From NCBI RefSeq assembly GCF_016592575.1, contig NZ_AP017470.1, positions 558,001-622,000 on the forward strand: a stretch of 64,000 nucleotides of DNA. The letters run 5' to 3'. Source of the stretch: Thermotomaculum hydrothermale. Its GTDB lineage: Bacteria; Acidobacteriota; Holophagae; Thermotomaculales; Thermotomaculaceae. The notes beneath the pieces were generated by a model, which had not been told where the DNA came from, made no database searches, and saw only the letters and a program-made list of their open reading frames with translations. This document shows positions 8,964 through 17,066 of this stretch, piece after piece. Position numbers and translations under genes: made by a program. Every line of letters begins with the position of its first letter. The first letter of the stretch is position 1.

Positions 8964-9494
8964 TTAGTGTAAAGGCTCAAAGTTTGCAAAATCTGCCTTG
9001 TTAACTATAATTGCCTCGGTAATCCTCTTTCCGTGGTCTCCCTCTTTAGAGTGAACTGCAATCATGTGAAGCACCTCATCAGGAAGCCCAATCTTTCCTG
9101 CCAAAATTGCGCCTGAAAATGGATGCCTTAACAATTTGCCATTTCTGCTTTTTACAAACTTTCCGTCAATTCTTTCATATTCAAGGAGTTTTCCAACATC
9201 GTGCAAAAATGCCCCTGAAATAAGCAAATCCATATTTATTGGCATTTTATCTCCATAAACCTCGCTCATTGCCTTTGCCATTGCAATGGAAGTCTTTAAA
9301 ACACCTTTTATGTGGTCAACCATTTTTACAGGGCAATCTGGAATTAAAAGGGTAAATGGCATTTCATACAAATCCTTTATCTCCCATCCTCCCAACTTCA
9401 TTGCCTCTTCAAAGCATTTATAGGTCTTTTCTTTTAAATCACTATCCTTTATTTCTTCAATCTCTGGAAAAAGCTTTTTCAACTCCTCTCTCAT
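8964..9494 (-). CDS. HD-domain hydrolase
   Basis: HD-domain proteins are metal-dependent phosphohydrolases acting on nucleotides or cyclic dinucleotides. In this 176-residue protein the metal ligands are visible in DHIKGV, GAFLHDVGKLLEYE (the HD pair), HPFSGA, HSKEGDHGKR and NKADFANF. No partner domain is present. The start ATG is preceded by AAGGAGAT. It stands alone, with a GC-rich hairpin after it and 153 AT-rich bases before it in which I see no gene. Substrate is unknown. Confidence 0.82.
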   Translation of the reverse strand: MREELKKLFPEIEEIKDSDLKEKTYKCFEEAMKLGGWEIKDLYEMPFTLLIPDCPVKMVDHIKGVLKTSIAMAKAMSEVYGDKMPINMDLLISGAFLHDVGKLLEYERIDGKFVKSRNGKLLRHPFSGAILAGKIGLPDEVLHMIAVHSKEGDHGKRITEAIIVNKADFANFEPLH

Positions 9495-9647
9495 AAAATC
9501 TCCTTCTTACCGTTTTTTTAGCAAATTCATAATATAAATTTTTCATTTTTTGTCAATGCAAATATATATGGTTTCATTTTTTGTTGTGTTTCTTGAGGGT
9601 TAGAATTTTTTTAGTCATAATCATATTGGTTAACCATAAAACAATGG

Positions 9648-10199
9648 TTATTCAAACAAATATTCCCTTATTTTGGTATTTACCTTTTCAACTGCCTTTT
9701 TAGAAAACCTGTGGCCTTCGTCTTCAAAGATTTCAAATCCAGATTCTGGTTTTAAGTTTTCAAGGGCTTTTCTATGGTCTAAAACCTCATCTTTTTTCCC
9801 TAAAAAAACAACTCCTTTAAAATTAAATGGATAATTGATTTTGAATCTTTCATAATCTTTGATTACTTCTTCTGTCATATTGATTTTTTCTTGTGTGTAA
9901 TAGTTTTCGTAAACTCCCGGTTTGAAATGAATTTCAGGGGTTAAAAGAGGGTTTATTAGAAAGATTGCTTCTGCTTTTTTATAAAGGTCATAGTATTTCA
10001 TTGCATACCAACCGCCTGTTGATTTGCCAACAATCACATCAATTTTATTTTCCTCAATAATTTCTTTCATTCTTTTCAAAGTTCCTTCAAGATCTGTATA
10101 ATCAAATGTTGGAGTTATATAATCTATTCCTGTGTCATTGTAAAATGGCTTACCTATGGACGCAAATCCGTGTAACACTAAAACCTTTTCTTTATCCAT
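9648..10199 (-). CDS. Small alpha/beta hydrolase (YqiA/UPF0227-like esterase)
   Basis: The 183-residue protein looks like a minimal alpha/beta hydrolase: VLVLHGFAS near the N-terminus (oxyanion region), nucleophile serine in GKSTGGWYA, acidic residue in KKDEVLDHRKA and catalytic histidine in DEGHRFSK. Length and motif spacing resemble the YqiA group of small esterases or thioesterases. The ATG follows AGGAGG. A seven-base inverted repeat (TAACCAT/ATGGTTA, 9631-9650) overlaps the stop codon and may help end transcription. Substrate cannot be inferred. Confidence 0.8.
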   Translation of the reverse strand: MDKEKVLVLHGFASIGKPFYNDTGIDYITPTFDYTDLEGTLKRMKEIIEENKIDVIVGKSTGGWYAMKYYDLYKKAEAIFLINPLLTPEIHFKPGVYENYYTQEKINMTEEVIKDYERFKINYPFNFKGVVFLGKKDEVLDHRKALENLKPESGFEIFEDEGHRFSKKAVEKVNTKIREYLFE

Positions 10200-10335
10200 C
10201 TATCCTCCTTAATAAATATTTTTTTATTTCATGTGCCATGTATATTGTAACAAGTTATAGCTTTTAGTTTTAGAGTATAAATCCTGTAAACGAATGGTGG
10301 TGTTCGCTGGATTTTTTTTGTGGAAAAATTTTTGT

Positions 10336-10363
10336 AAAAAAAATCCCCCTTTGAAAAGGGGGA
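10336..10363 (-). terminator. Rho-independent terminator after the citrate synthase-like gene
   Basis: On the minus strand CCCCC and GGGGG, extended by AAA/TTT, form a hairpin that is followed directly by eight T residues (A run 10336-10343 on the plus strand). It lies 24 bases after the stop of the citryl-CoA lyase/citrate synthase gene. Confidence 0.85.
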
Positions 10364-10386
10364 AAATAAATTTATGGGAAATAAAA

Positions 10387-11166
10387 TTATTTCAGGTGTC
10401 TGTCGGTGGGGCCTGTGTAACCGTGGTCGGTTGGGTGGATTTTGCGCATTGGTTTCATCTTTGTCTGTTCTTCGTATATGTGTGCAACAAGGCCTGGTAT
10501 CCTTGCCATTATAAAGAATGCGTTTGCAAGTTGATGGGGGAAGTCTAATTCGCAGAGTATTCCGGCAATTGCACCGTCAACATTTATTGGGAGGTGTTTG
10601 CCAAGGGTTTGTTCCATTGCCTTTTCTGTTTCTTTTAAGATTTTTATGTAATCCCCTGCAACCTCTGCCTTTTCCGCCTCTTCAAGCAATTTTTTTGTTC
10701 TCGGGTCATTTGTGTGAACTCTGTGGCCAAATCCAAAAATCTTTTGTTTTTTCTCCTTTTTCTCTTTTACAATTTCTTTTACCGCATCTTCTATTTTTAT
10801 TCCTTTTTCTTCTGCGTACTTTTTAACCTCTTTTAAGTAAATCATACAGTTTTCAATTGCTCCGCCGTGAAATTTGTTTATTGCTAAAATTCCCGCTGCT
10901 ATTGCTGCATTTAGCGGTGCGCCTGTTGATGCAACTGTTCTTGCGGCAAGGGTGGAGGGTGGGGTTGCCCCGTGGTCAACTGATGATACAAGCATTGTTT
11001 CCATAAGTTTTGCAACCTTTTCGTCTGGCAATTCCCCTTTGATTGCAAGATAAACAACAGCAGGGTAGGAGTATTTCCCCATTAAATAGTCAATTGGATA
11101 GCCCCTTAACTGAATTTTGTTAGGTTCAATCTTTGTAATCTCAGTATCCCAGTGTAATTCACTCAT
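10387..11166 (-). CDS. Citryl-CoA lyase / short citrate synthase homologue
   Basis: Members of this family make or cleave citryl-CoA or citrate. The 259-residue protein is far shorter than ordinary citrate synthase (about 430) but keeps the three catalytic positions: His in KFHGGAIENC, His in FGFGHRVHTNDPR, and Asp in LPINVDGAIAG. Its size and the C-terminal pattern RIPGLVAHIYEEQT...HPTDHGYTGP resemble stand-alone citryl-CoA lyase, the enzyme that with citryl-CoA synthetase replaces ATP-citrate lyase in some reductive TCA cycles. A citrate-forming role cannot be excluded. RBS GGAGAA; it overlaps the glycosyltransferase gene by eight bases. The oorDABC genes lie 1.9 kb upstream on the same strand. 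Confidence 0.82.
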   Translation of the reverse strand: MSELHWDTEITKIEPNKIQLRGYPIDYLMGKYSYPAVVYLAIKGELPDEKVAKLMETMLVSSVDHGATPPSTLAARTVASTGAPLNAAIAAGILAINKFHGGAIENCMIYLKEVKKYAEEKGIKIEDAVKEIVKEKKEKKQKIFGFGHRVHTNDPRTKKLLEEAEKAEVAGDYIKILKETEKAMEQTLGKHLPINVDGAIAGILCELDFPHQLANAFFIMARIPGLVAHIYEEQTKMKPMRKIHPTDHGYTGPTDRHLK

Positions 11167-11929
11167 TTTTCTTCTCCTTGTTTTTATTTAATTCGTAAAG
11201 TTTTGCATACTTTAAAAATGTGTAATTGGTTTCTATCTTTGCAAGAATAAACCCCGCACTTCCCTTTAAAAACTTTCCGTCAAGTATGTATTTTTTCAAA
11301 AATGTGAAGAATATTTTTAAGTTTAAATCTAAAAGGTTTGTTTTTTTGCCTCTATCAAATTTATCATAGGCTTTAAGGTAAGCATAGTTATTCAGTTTTT
11401 CAACTGCAAATTCAATTGAAGGATAGGGGTAATGGTCTATGAATTTATTTATCCTTTTAACCTTGCCATTAATTTTTATGTTTTCGTGAACTCTCCCGCC
11501 TTCCCACTTGCCGTAATCTTTGTGGTATAGCCTTATCTTTTTTTCGCAGTTAAACCTGTTGTTTTTAAACGGTTTTCCTAAAAAGTAAAGGTTTCTTAAG
11601 AATTCAAATCCCCTTATGTTTTCATCAAATCCATTTTCTTTTAGTTTTTTTATCTCTTTTATCAGCGGTTTTGAAAGCCTTTCGTCAGCATCTAAAACAA
11701 GAAGCCAGTTGTTTTCTGTAACTTTGTGGCAGAAGTTTCTCTGCTCAACATAGCCAGGCCATTCATTAAAAATAAACTTTGCCCCTGCCTTTTTTGCCAA
11801 TTCTTCTGTTTTATCTGTGCTTCCTGAGTCAACGACAACAACCTCATCGCAAACCTCAAAAAGGTTTTTTACTGCGTCAAATATGTGCTTTTCTTCGTTT
11901 CTCGTGATAATTACACCGCTTATTTTCAT
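11159..11929 (-). CDS. Family 2 glycosyltransferase (WaaE/LpsA-like)
   Basis: A GT-A fold transferase, probably acting on lipopolysaccharide core or another surface glycan. The N-terminal ISGVIITRNEEKHI, VVVVDSGSTDKT and LVLDADERL (DxD region) are typical of GT2, and the C-terminal pattern of KIRLYHKDYGKWEGGRVHE with a following DHYPYPSIE matches the WaaE/KdtX-type beta-glucosyltransferases. It has no membrane segments. Three bases separate it from the secreted-protein gene upstream, and it overlaps the citrate synthase-like gene downstream. Donor and acceptor are unknown. Confidence 0.85.
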   Translation of the reverse strand: MKISGVIITRNEEKHIFDAVKNLFEVCDEVVVVDSGSTDKTEELAKKAGAKFIFNEWPGYVEQRNFCHKVTENNWLLVLDADERLSKPLIKEIKKLKENGFDENIRGFEFLRNLYFLGKPFKNNRFNCEKKIRLYHKDYGKWEGGRVHENIKINGKVKRINKFIDHYPYPSIEFAVEKLNNYAYLKAYDKFDRGKKTNLLDLNLKIFFTFLKKYILDGKFLKGSAGFILAKIETNYTFLKYAKLYELNKNKEKKNE

Positions 11930-11931
11930 AG

Positions 11932-12969
11932 TTAAAACTTCAGTGTTTTTATGTTAATTCCCGCCTGTTGCATTCTTAAAAGCGTTCCTGCAACATTGCT
12001 TAATATGAGTAATTTTAAGTTTTCCCTTCCCATTAGCTGTGCGTCTGACGGGGGAAGGAATAAAAACTCGCTCTTATCAACAGAAGGCTTAAAGTTAAAG
12101 TTAGCGTTGAAGGTGTAAGACTGGTTTAATGCATTTGAAAAGCTTAATTGAATGTAAGATAAAATTCCGTTGCCGTATCCTATTGATGCGTCTCCCCTGC
12201 CGCTTACATTTGCCGCAGTGCCTTCCACATACATTGATGCAGGTTGTTTTCCATTTCCGTAAAAGAAAGTTATTGTTGAGTCTATATTTTGCTCATCGTT
12301 TGAGTATTCAATCCTTAAAGGCAGATAGTCTTTTGCCCTGATAAAAAACACAACCTTTCCTTTTTTGTAAAAGGTTAATAACTCTTTTAATTTTATTACA
12401 TTAGACCTTTTGTTTCTCCTTGCACCCTCTTTTGGAGGCGGGGTAAATGCAGTTACTTTGTAACACTTATCTCCACCTAAAACAATGTTGCTTTGCATTT
12501 GAAAATTCCACCTGCCAGAGGAGAAGTTGTCCTTCAATAGGTTTATTTTTTTTATAAAGTACGACTTAAAGTTGTTCAAATTGCTTGTGTTTGAATCTGA
12601 GATTGAATATGCGTTAAAGTCTTCAGAGTAGGTTATTGTTTTTGTTGGGGTAACACAGTAAACAACATTGCCAAAGTCTCCCTGAAGGTTGAATTTGCAA
12701 ACTCCAGATGGTTGAAGCACTCCGTCAAAGTTAAATGCAAAGGATAAATCCCCCTGCACATACTTTAACCTTCTTGAAACGCTTGAATAGGGCACTGTTA
12801 TTGACATTTCCCCTGAAAGTTCAAGTGATTTAAATTTGTAGTAGTTATTAGGAAACCAGTTTTTTGCAACAGATTTGAACATTTTATTTAGTATTAGACG
12901 GGGGGTATCCGATGTGAAGCCTGAAACAGGTAAGAGTATAACTATCAAAATTAAAAGAATTTTTCTCAT
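11932..12969 (-). CDS. Secreted protein, possible LolA-like fold
   Basis: I do not recognise a named family. ATG 12969, five bases after GAGG, is preferred to the in-frame GTG 12975. The product begins with a signal peptide (KILLILIVILLPVSGFTS) and then runs as a mostly beta-strand protein of about 325 residues without further membrane segments. Patterns such as YKVTAFTPPPKEG and KDYLPLRIEYSNDEQ recall LolA/LolB-type lipoprotein-binding proteins or outer-membrane lipoprotein-sorting proteins, but this is a loose impression. It lies between the oor operon terminator and the glycosyltransferase. Confidence 0.6.
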   Translation of the reverse strand: MRKILLILIVILLPVSGFTSDTPRLILNKMFKSVAKNWFPNNYYKFKSLELSGEMSITVPYSSVSRRLKYVQGDLSFAFNFDGVLQPSGVCKFNLQGDFGNVVYCVTPTKTITYSEDFNAYSISDSNTSNLNNFKSYFIKKINLLKDNFSSGRWNFQMQSNIVLGGDKCYKVTAFTPPPKEGARRNKRSNVIKLKELLTFYKKGKVVFFIRAKDYLPLRIEYSNDEQNIDSTITFFYGNGKQPASMYVEGTAANVSGRGDASIGYGNGILSYIQLSFSNALNQSYTFNANFNFKPSVDKSEFLFLPPSDAQLMGRENLKLLILSNVAGTLLRMQQAGINIKTLKF

Positions 12970-12995
12970 ATTCACCTCGCAACAGATTATAACAT

Positions 12996-13029
12996 AAAAA
13001 AGGGAAACGCTTTTTCCCGTTTCCCTTTT
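12996..13029 (-). terminator. Rho-independent terminator of the oor operon
   Basis: AAAAGGGAAACG (12998-13009) and CGTTTCCCTTTT (13018-13029) form a 12-pair hairpin with an eight-base loop; on the minus strand it ends in a run of T. It follows the stop of oorC by 24 bases. Confidence 0.85.
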
Positions 13030-13052
13030 AAAGACGAATTTTTTTTGACTTT

Positions 13053-13586
13053 TTATGCGAGATTCATCCCTGTTTTTATTGCTTCAATATTCAATGGAAT
13101 TAAATGGTGATGCCTTTCCGGTAAAACCTTTTCAAGCGCCTTTTCAACAGTATCAGTTTTAACTATTGGTTTGTGTTTTAGATATGTGCCTAAAAGTATC
13201 ATTCCCATTACCTTGTTGTTTTTAAGTTTAATCGCTTCGTCAAATGCCTTTATTCCAATTACTTTAATGTCTTTTCTATCTGACTTTATGTTTATTGTTG
13301 TTGAGTCGTAAATTAAAATTCCCCCCTCTTTTACCTTTGGCTCAAATTTTTCAAAGGAAGGCCTGTTTAAAACAATTGCTGTGTCAAATTTTGCAAGAAT
13401 TGGGGATGATATAGGCTCATCTGAAACAGAGACAATGCAGTTTGCAGTGCCGCCTCTCATTTCAGGGCCATAGGATGGCATCCAGCATACCTCTTTCCCT
13501 TCAAGCATTCCTGAGTATGCTATGATTTGCCCCAAGGATAAAACTCCCTGTCCGCCGAAGCCTGCAAATACTATTTCTTCAGTCAT
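13053..13586 (-). CDS. oorC: 2-oxoacid:ferredoxin oxidoreductase, gamma subunit
   Basis: The gamma subunit of the ferredoxin-dependent 2-oxoacid oxidoreductases. The 177-residue protein starts with the family signature IVFAGFGGQGVLSLGQ and contains SYGPEMRGGTANC, both diagnostic of this subunit. It is the last of four genes in the order delta-alpha-beta-gamma, the order of the oorDABC 2-oxoglutarate oxidoreductase of Epsilonproteobacteria, so 2-oxoglutarate is the likely substrate. RBS AAGGAG. A terminator follows. Confidence 0.92.
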   Translation of the reverse strand: MTEEIVFAGFGGQGVLSLGQIIAYSGMLEGKEVCWMPSYGPEMRGGTANCIVSVSDEPISSPILAKFDTAIVLNRPSFEKFEPKVKEGGILIYDSTTINIKSDRKDIKVIGIKAFDEAIKLKNNKVMGMILLGTYLKHKPIVKTDTVEKALEKVLPERHHHLIPLNIEAIKTGMNLA

Positions 13587-13595
13587 AATTTCTCC

Positions 13596-14369
13596 TTACT
13601 TTATACCTGTTTCATCTTTGAAGACGCCTAATGGATACTGTTTTAATAAAACATCGTCAATCCATTTGTTTGCCTCAACAGGGGTCATCTTCCAGTTTGT
13701 ATTGCAGTTTGAGACAACTTCAATAAATGATGTGCCCTTTTTCAACTCCTGGGCTTTAAATGCCTTCATTATTGCCTTTTTTGTTTTTCTCACTCTTCCC
13801 GGGTTGTTTACTGCAAGCCTTTCAACATAAACAGTGCCGGGAAGCAGTGCAACTATCTCACTCATATTTATTGGCATTCCATCCATTGAATAGTCTCTTC
13901 CCTCAGGTGAGGTTGAGGTTTTCTGGCCTTCAATTGTTGTTGGTGCCATCTGCCCACCTGTCATTCCGTAAATTGCATTGTTTATAAAGATTATGGTTAT
14001 GTTTTCCCCTCTGCTGCAAGCGTGTATTGTTTCCGCAGTGCCTATTGCGGCCAAATCTCCGTCTCCCTGATAGGTAAACACATAGTGGTTGGGAAGCATT
14101 CTCTTTATCCCTGTTGCAACAGCGCATGCCCTTCCGTGTGCAGCCTGCTGCATGTCAACATTCATGTAATAGTATGCAAAAACAGAGCATCCAACAGGTG
14201 CAATCCCTATTGTTTTGTCCTGAATTCCCAATTCCATTACAGTCTCCATTGTTAGCCTGTGAACGACTCCGTGCCCACAACCAGGGCAGTAATGGGTTTT
14301 AACCTTTTTAAGCCCTTCGGTTCTCTCAAATACCTTTTCCATATTTTCAGTTGATACATTTATTCCCAT
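13596..14369 (-). CDS. oorB: 2-oxoacid:ferredoxin oxidoreductase, beta subunit (TPP-binding)
   Basis: This subunit binds thiamine pyrophosphate and the 2-oxoacid. The 257-residue protein has HYCPGCGHGVVHRL near the N-terminus, then the TPP/Mg2+ motif region GDGDLAAIGTAETIHA ... NNAIYGMTGGQ, with the substrate-side pattern APTTIEGQKTSTS. No extra ferredoxin domain is attached, as in the four-subunit enzymes. It sits one base from oorA and nine from oorC, with RBS AGGGAGA. The reaction is 2-oxoglutarate + CoA + oxidised ferredoxin to succinyl-CoA + CO2 and is reversible with low-potential ferredoxin. Confidence 0.94.
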   Translation of the reverse strand: MGINVSTENMEKVFERTEGLKKVKTHYCPGCGHGVVHRLTMETVMELGIQDKTIGIAPVGCSVFAYYYMNVDMQQAAHGRACAVATGIKRMLPNHYVFTYQGDGDLAAIGTAETIHACSRGENITIIFINNAIYGMTGGQMAPTTIEGQKTSTSPEGRDYSMDGMPINMSEIVALLPGTVYVERLAVNNPGRVRKTKKAIMKAFKAQELKKGTSFIEVVSNCNTNWKMTPVEANKWIDDVLLKQYPLGVFKDETGIK

Positions 14370-14370
14370 T

Positions 14371-15450
14371 TTAGTCTCCCTTTATCCCGATTTTTTCGCA
14401 GAATGGCAATATGTTTTCAACTATTTCTTCAGGTGAATATATCATTCCTCCCATTCTGCCGTAAAATCCAACCTCTTTTTTACCGTTTACTCCCAATTTC
14501 ACATCTTCAACCATCTGGCCTGAATTTAACTCGGTTACAAAGAAGCCTTTAACTCTATCATTTGATGCTAATTCACTTAAAATTTTGTATGGGTAAGGCC
14601 AGAGGGTGATAGGTTTGATTAGTCCCACCTTGTAGCCTTTTTTTCTTAAAAGTTGCATAGATTTTGTAGCTATCCTTGCAGATAAGCCGTAAGCAACGAG
14701 GATTAATTCAGCGTCTTCTATGTTGTAAGCGTCGTATCTTACTTCGTTTTCTTCAATTTCTCTGTACTTTGCCTGTAATCTTAAATTTACCTGCTCCATT
14801 TCTTCAGGTTTAATCCAGAGTGATGTAATAAAGTTTGTATCCCTGTCCGGGGTTTTACCCCTTGTTGCCCATGATATATCCCTTTCTGGTTCAGTATAAG
14901 GGTTAAATTTTACCTTTTCCATCATCTGCCCTAATGCCCCATCCATTAAAATCATTGACGGGTTTCTATACTTCCACGCTAAATCAAATGCAAGATAGGT
15001 TAGGTCTGCTATTTCCTGCACTGATGAAGGTGCAAGAACAATTAGCCTGTAATCGCCGTGTCCCCCTCCCTTTGTTGCCTGAAAGTAGTCCCCCTGAGAT
15101 GGCTGAATTGTGCCAAGCCCTGGCCCCCCTCTATTAACATTAACAATTACGCAGGGTAATTCAGCGCCTGCAATGTATGAAATACCTTCCGTCATTAAGG
15201 ATATTCCCGGTGAAGATGATGAAGTCATCACCTTAAATCCTGCCCCTGCGGCGCCGTAAAGCATATTTATTGCTGCAACCTCGCTTTCAGCCTGAAGAAA
15301 TACCCTTCCCTTTTTTCTCATGTGAATTGACATATACTCTCCCACTTCTGATTGGGGAGTGATAGGGTAGGCAAAGTATCCCTCGCAATTTGCCCTTATT
15401 GCCGCTTCTGCAAGGGCATAGTTTCCCTTCATCAATTGATAATCGCTCAT
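14371..15450 (-). CDS. oorA: 2-oxoacid:ferredoxin oxidoreductase, alpha subunit
   Basis: The 359-residue alpha subunit holds the pyrimidine-binding and transketolase-like domains. It opens with LMKGNYALAEAAIRANCEGYFAYPITPQSE, characteristic of the family, and contains the region of VMTSSSSPGISLMTEG. The gamma domain is separate, which places it with the KorA/OorA group and not with fused pyruvate oxidoreductases. It follows oorD by eight bases and oorB begins one base after its stop. RBS TTAGGAG. Confidence 0.94.
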   Translation of the reverse strand: MSDYQLMKGNYALAEAAIRANCEGYFAYPITPQSEVGEYMSIHMRKKGRVFLQAESEVAAINMLYGAAGAGFKVMTSSSSPGISLMTEGISYIAGAELPCVIVNVNRGGPGLGTIQPSQGDYFQATKGGGHGDYRLIVLAPSSVQEIADLTYLAFDLAWKYRNPSMILMDGALGQMMEKVKFNPYTEPERDISWATRGKTPDRDTNFITSLWIKPEEMEQVNLRLQAKYREIEENEVRYDAYNIEDAELILVAYGLSARIATKSMQLLRKKGYKVGLIKPITLWPYPYKILSELASNDRVKGFFVTELNSGQMVEDVKLGVNGKKEVGFYGRMGGMIYSPEEIVENILPFCEKIGIKGD

Positions 15451-15458
15451 ATTTGCTC

Positions 15459-15692
15459 CTAACCTGTTTTTTCTTTTTTCATTCTGTAAACGGTTATTAC
15501 CACATCAGGGCAAACCATTGCACAACTCTGGCAGGCAGTGCATGTATCCTGTTTCATTTCAGAATAGTGGAAACCGCTTGAATTTATCTCTTTTGAAAAT
15601 CCAAGAGTATTTGTTGGGCAATTTGCAATGCATAGCCCGCAACCTTTGCAATTTTCAGTATCAATAACTACCATTCCTTTTTGTCTGGCCAT
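15459..15692 (-). CDS. oorD: 2-oxoacid:ferredoxin oxidoreductase, delta subunit (2[4Fe-4S] ferredoxin)
   Basis: A 77-residue ferredoxin-type subunit with two complete CxxCxxCxxxC clusters: CKGCGLCIANCP and CTACQSCAMVCP. It passes electrons between the TPP site and external ferredoxin. It is first in the four-gene operon; the start ATG lies eight bases after AAGGAGG. Confidence 0.93.
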   Translation of the reverse strand: MARQKGMVVIDTENCKGCGLCIANCPTNTLGFSKEINSSGFHYSEMKQDTCTACQSCAMVCPDVVITVYRMKKEKTG

Positions 15693-15715
15693 TATTACCT
15701 CCTTAGATAATCTTT

Positions 15716-15743
15716 ATTTTAAAGTAAAAATTATTTTTTACAA
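15716..15743 (-). promoter_or_regulatory. Possible promoter of oorDABC
   Basis: On the minus strand TTGTAA (15738-15743) and TAAAAT (15716-15721) are 16 bases apart, about 25 bases ahead of the oorD start. No stronger match is visible in the 117-base gap. Confidence 0.4.
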
Positions 15744-15809
15744 GGGAAATTTATACTTTTTTGTAAAGATTTTTGAGATTTAAAATTATTTCAAGTAAGA
15801 TTTTTATAA

Positions 15810-16970
15810 TTAAAGCTTTTCTAAAATCTCTTTTTTCTTCTGCTTGTATTCTTCTTCAGTAATTAAACCTTCCTGGTATAGTTTCTTTAGTTTTCTCAAT
15901 TTTTCAATTATTTCATCATCATTTTGATTGCTGTTTTGAGTATTGCTCTGAGTGTTAATTTGTTCAGAGATTTGATTCTGGTTTTCCTCAACAGATTCGC
16001 TTTCCTTTAAATAAATCAGATAATCCCTTTCAGTTTGTTCTGTCAATTTAACCTTATTTATTGCATCTTTATAGGTTGAGTAATCTTTTATAGTGTATGC
16101 TTTTTCAAAATAATCTATTGCTTTTTGATAGTCCCCTAAAAGGTAATAACAAACTCCAACATTATAGTATGCTCTGGATATGTATTTTGAGGAAGAGTTT
16201 GCATTTTTCATGCATTCAAGAACATTGAGTGATTTTTCAAGTGCATTTTTATAATCTTTTGCCTTTATGTAATAATACGCCTGTTTCATTCCGCATTTGT
16301 CGTTATTGTAAAACACAAATGAAAGGGACTGCTCCCAGGGGAAAAAGAGTTTTGTAAGCCCATCCATGGCTTTTTTGTACATTCTTGTTTTTAAAATGTG
16401 GTAATCAGGGTACTCTGGTTTTTCGTGATAACTGGAATTTTCAATGTAATCTCTTATCTCGTAAATCTTTGCAGAAAAAATCTTCCCTGTTTGTAAATCA
16501 ATTGTTTTTATTGAGAACTTTAAGTATCCATCAATCCTTGCTATAAACTTTGTTCTAATCCCTTTTTTAGTTTTATATTCTTCCTTTTTCATTTCCTTTT
16601 TATATTCTTCTGTATAAACATTTACCGTAATCAAAGCAGTTGCACCTAAAAGTTTTCCAAGTTTTACTGCGTTTGCTTTGTCAATCCTACCGCTTAAAGA
16701 TAAGTTTTGCTCTTTAAGGATTTGATAAAGGTGCTCTCTATCAACAACTTCAATGTATCCTGTGTTTACAAAGTATGTTGTTAAGTAATCTGCAAGTTCA
16801 TTTGAGGTATAGTATCCCTCCGGTATTACAGCTACTCTTTTTAAATGCAATCCAAGTTCAGGAGGATGGGTTATCCTTTTATAGACATGGGGGTTTGTAA
16901 TCCCTGCATACCATTGGGAATAAAGGTTAATTGCTGTAAATAAAAACAAAATAATACCGAATTTTTTCAT
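15810..16970 (-). CDS. Exported CsgG-like / TPR / SHOCT-domain protein
   Basis: Three parts can be seen in the 386 residues. After a signal peptide (KFGIILFLFTAINLYSQ), residues of about 45-190 resemble the CsgG/TolB-N-like fold that starts many outer-membrane-associated lipoproteins (VVDREHLYQILKEQNLSLSG and LGKLLGATALITVNVY). About residues 230-300 carry TPR-like helices (YYNVGVCYYLLGDYQKAIDY). After a Gln/Asn-rich linker, the last 35 residues match the short SHOCT oligomerisation motif (KLYQEGLITEEEYKQKKKEI). Function is unknown; a periplasmic scaffold is a guess. RBS AAAAGGAG. The terminator of the upstream protease separates the two genes. Confidence 0.75.
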   Translation of the reverse strand: MKKFGIILFLFTAINLYSQWYAGITNPHVYKRITHPPELGLHLKRVAVIPEGYYTSNELADYLTTYFVNTGYIEVVDREHLYQILKEQNLSLSGRIDKANAVKLGKLLGATALITVNVYTEEYKKEMKKEEYKTKKGIRTKFIARIDGYLKFSIKTIDLQTGKIFSAKIYEIRDYIENSSYHEKPEYPDYHILKTRMYKKAMDGLTKLFFPWEQSLSFVFYNNDKCGMKQAYYYIKAKDYKNALEKSLNVLECMKNANSSSKYISRAYYNVGVCYYLLGDYQKAIDYFEKAYTIKDYSTYKDAINKVKLTEQTERDYLIYLKESESVEENQNQISEQINTQSNTQNSNQNDDEIIEKLRKLKKLYQEGLITEEEYKQKKKEILEKL

Positions 16971-17014
16971 TAATGACTCCTTTTGACTCTTTTAAGAAAT
17001 TATACCCTATAAAT

Positions 17015-17043
17015 AAAAAAAGCGGCCTTAAAAATTAGGCCGC
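17015..17043 (-). terminator. Rho-independent terminator of the M6 protease gene
   Basis: GCGGCCT (17022-17028) pairs with AGGCCGC (17037-17043); on the minus strand it is followed by seven T. It lies 24 bases past the protease stop. Confidence 0.85.
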
Positions 17044-17066
17044 CTATTTTTAAATTTAAAATATTT

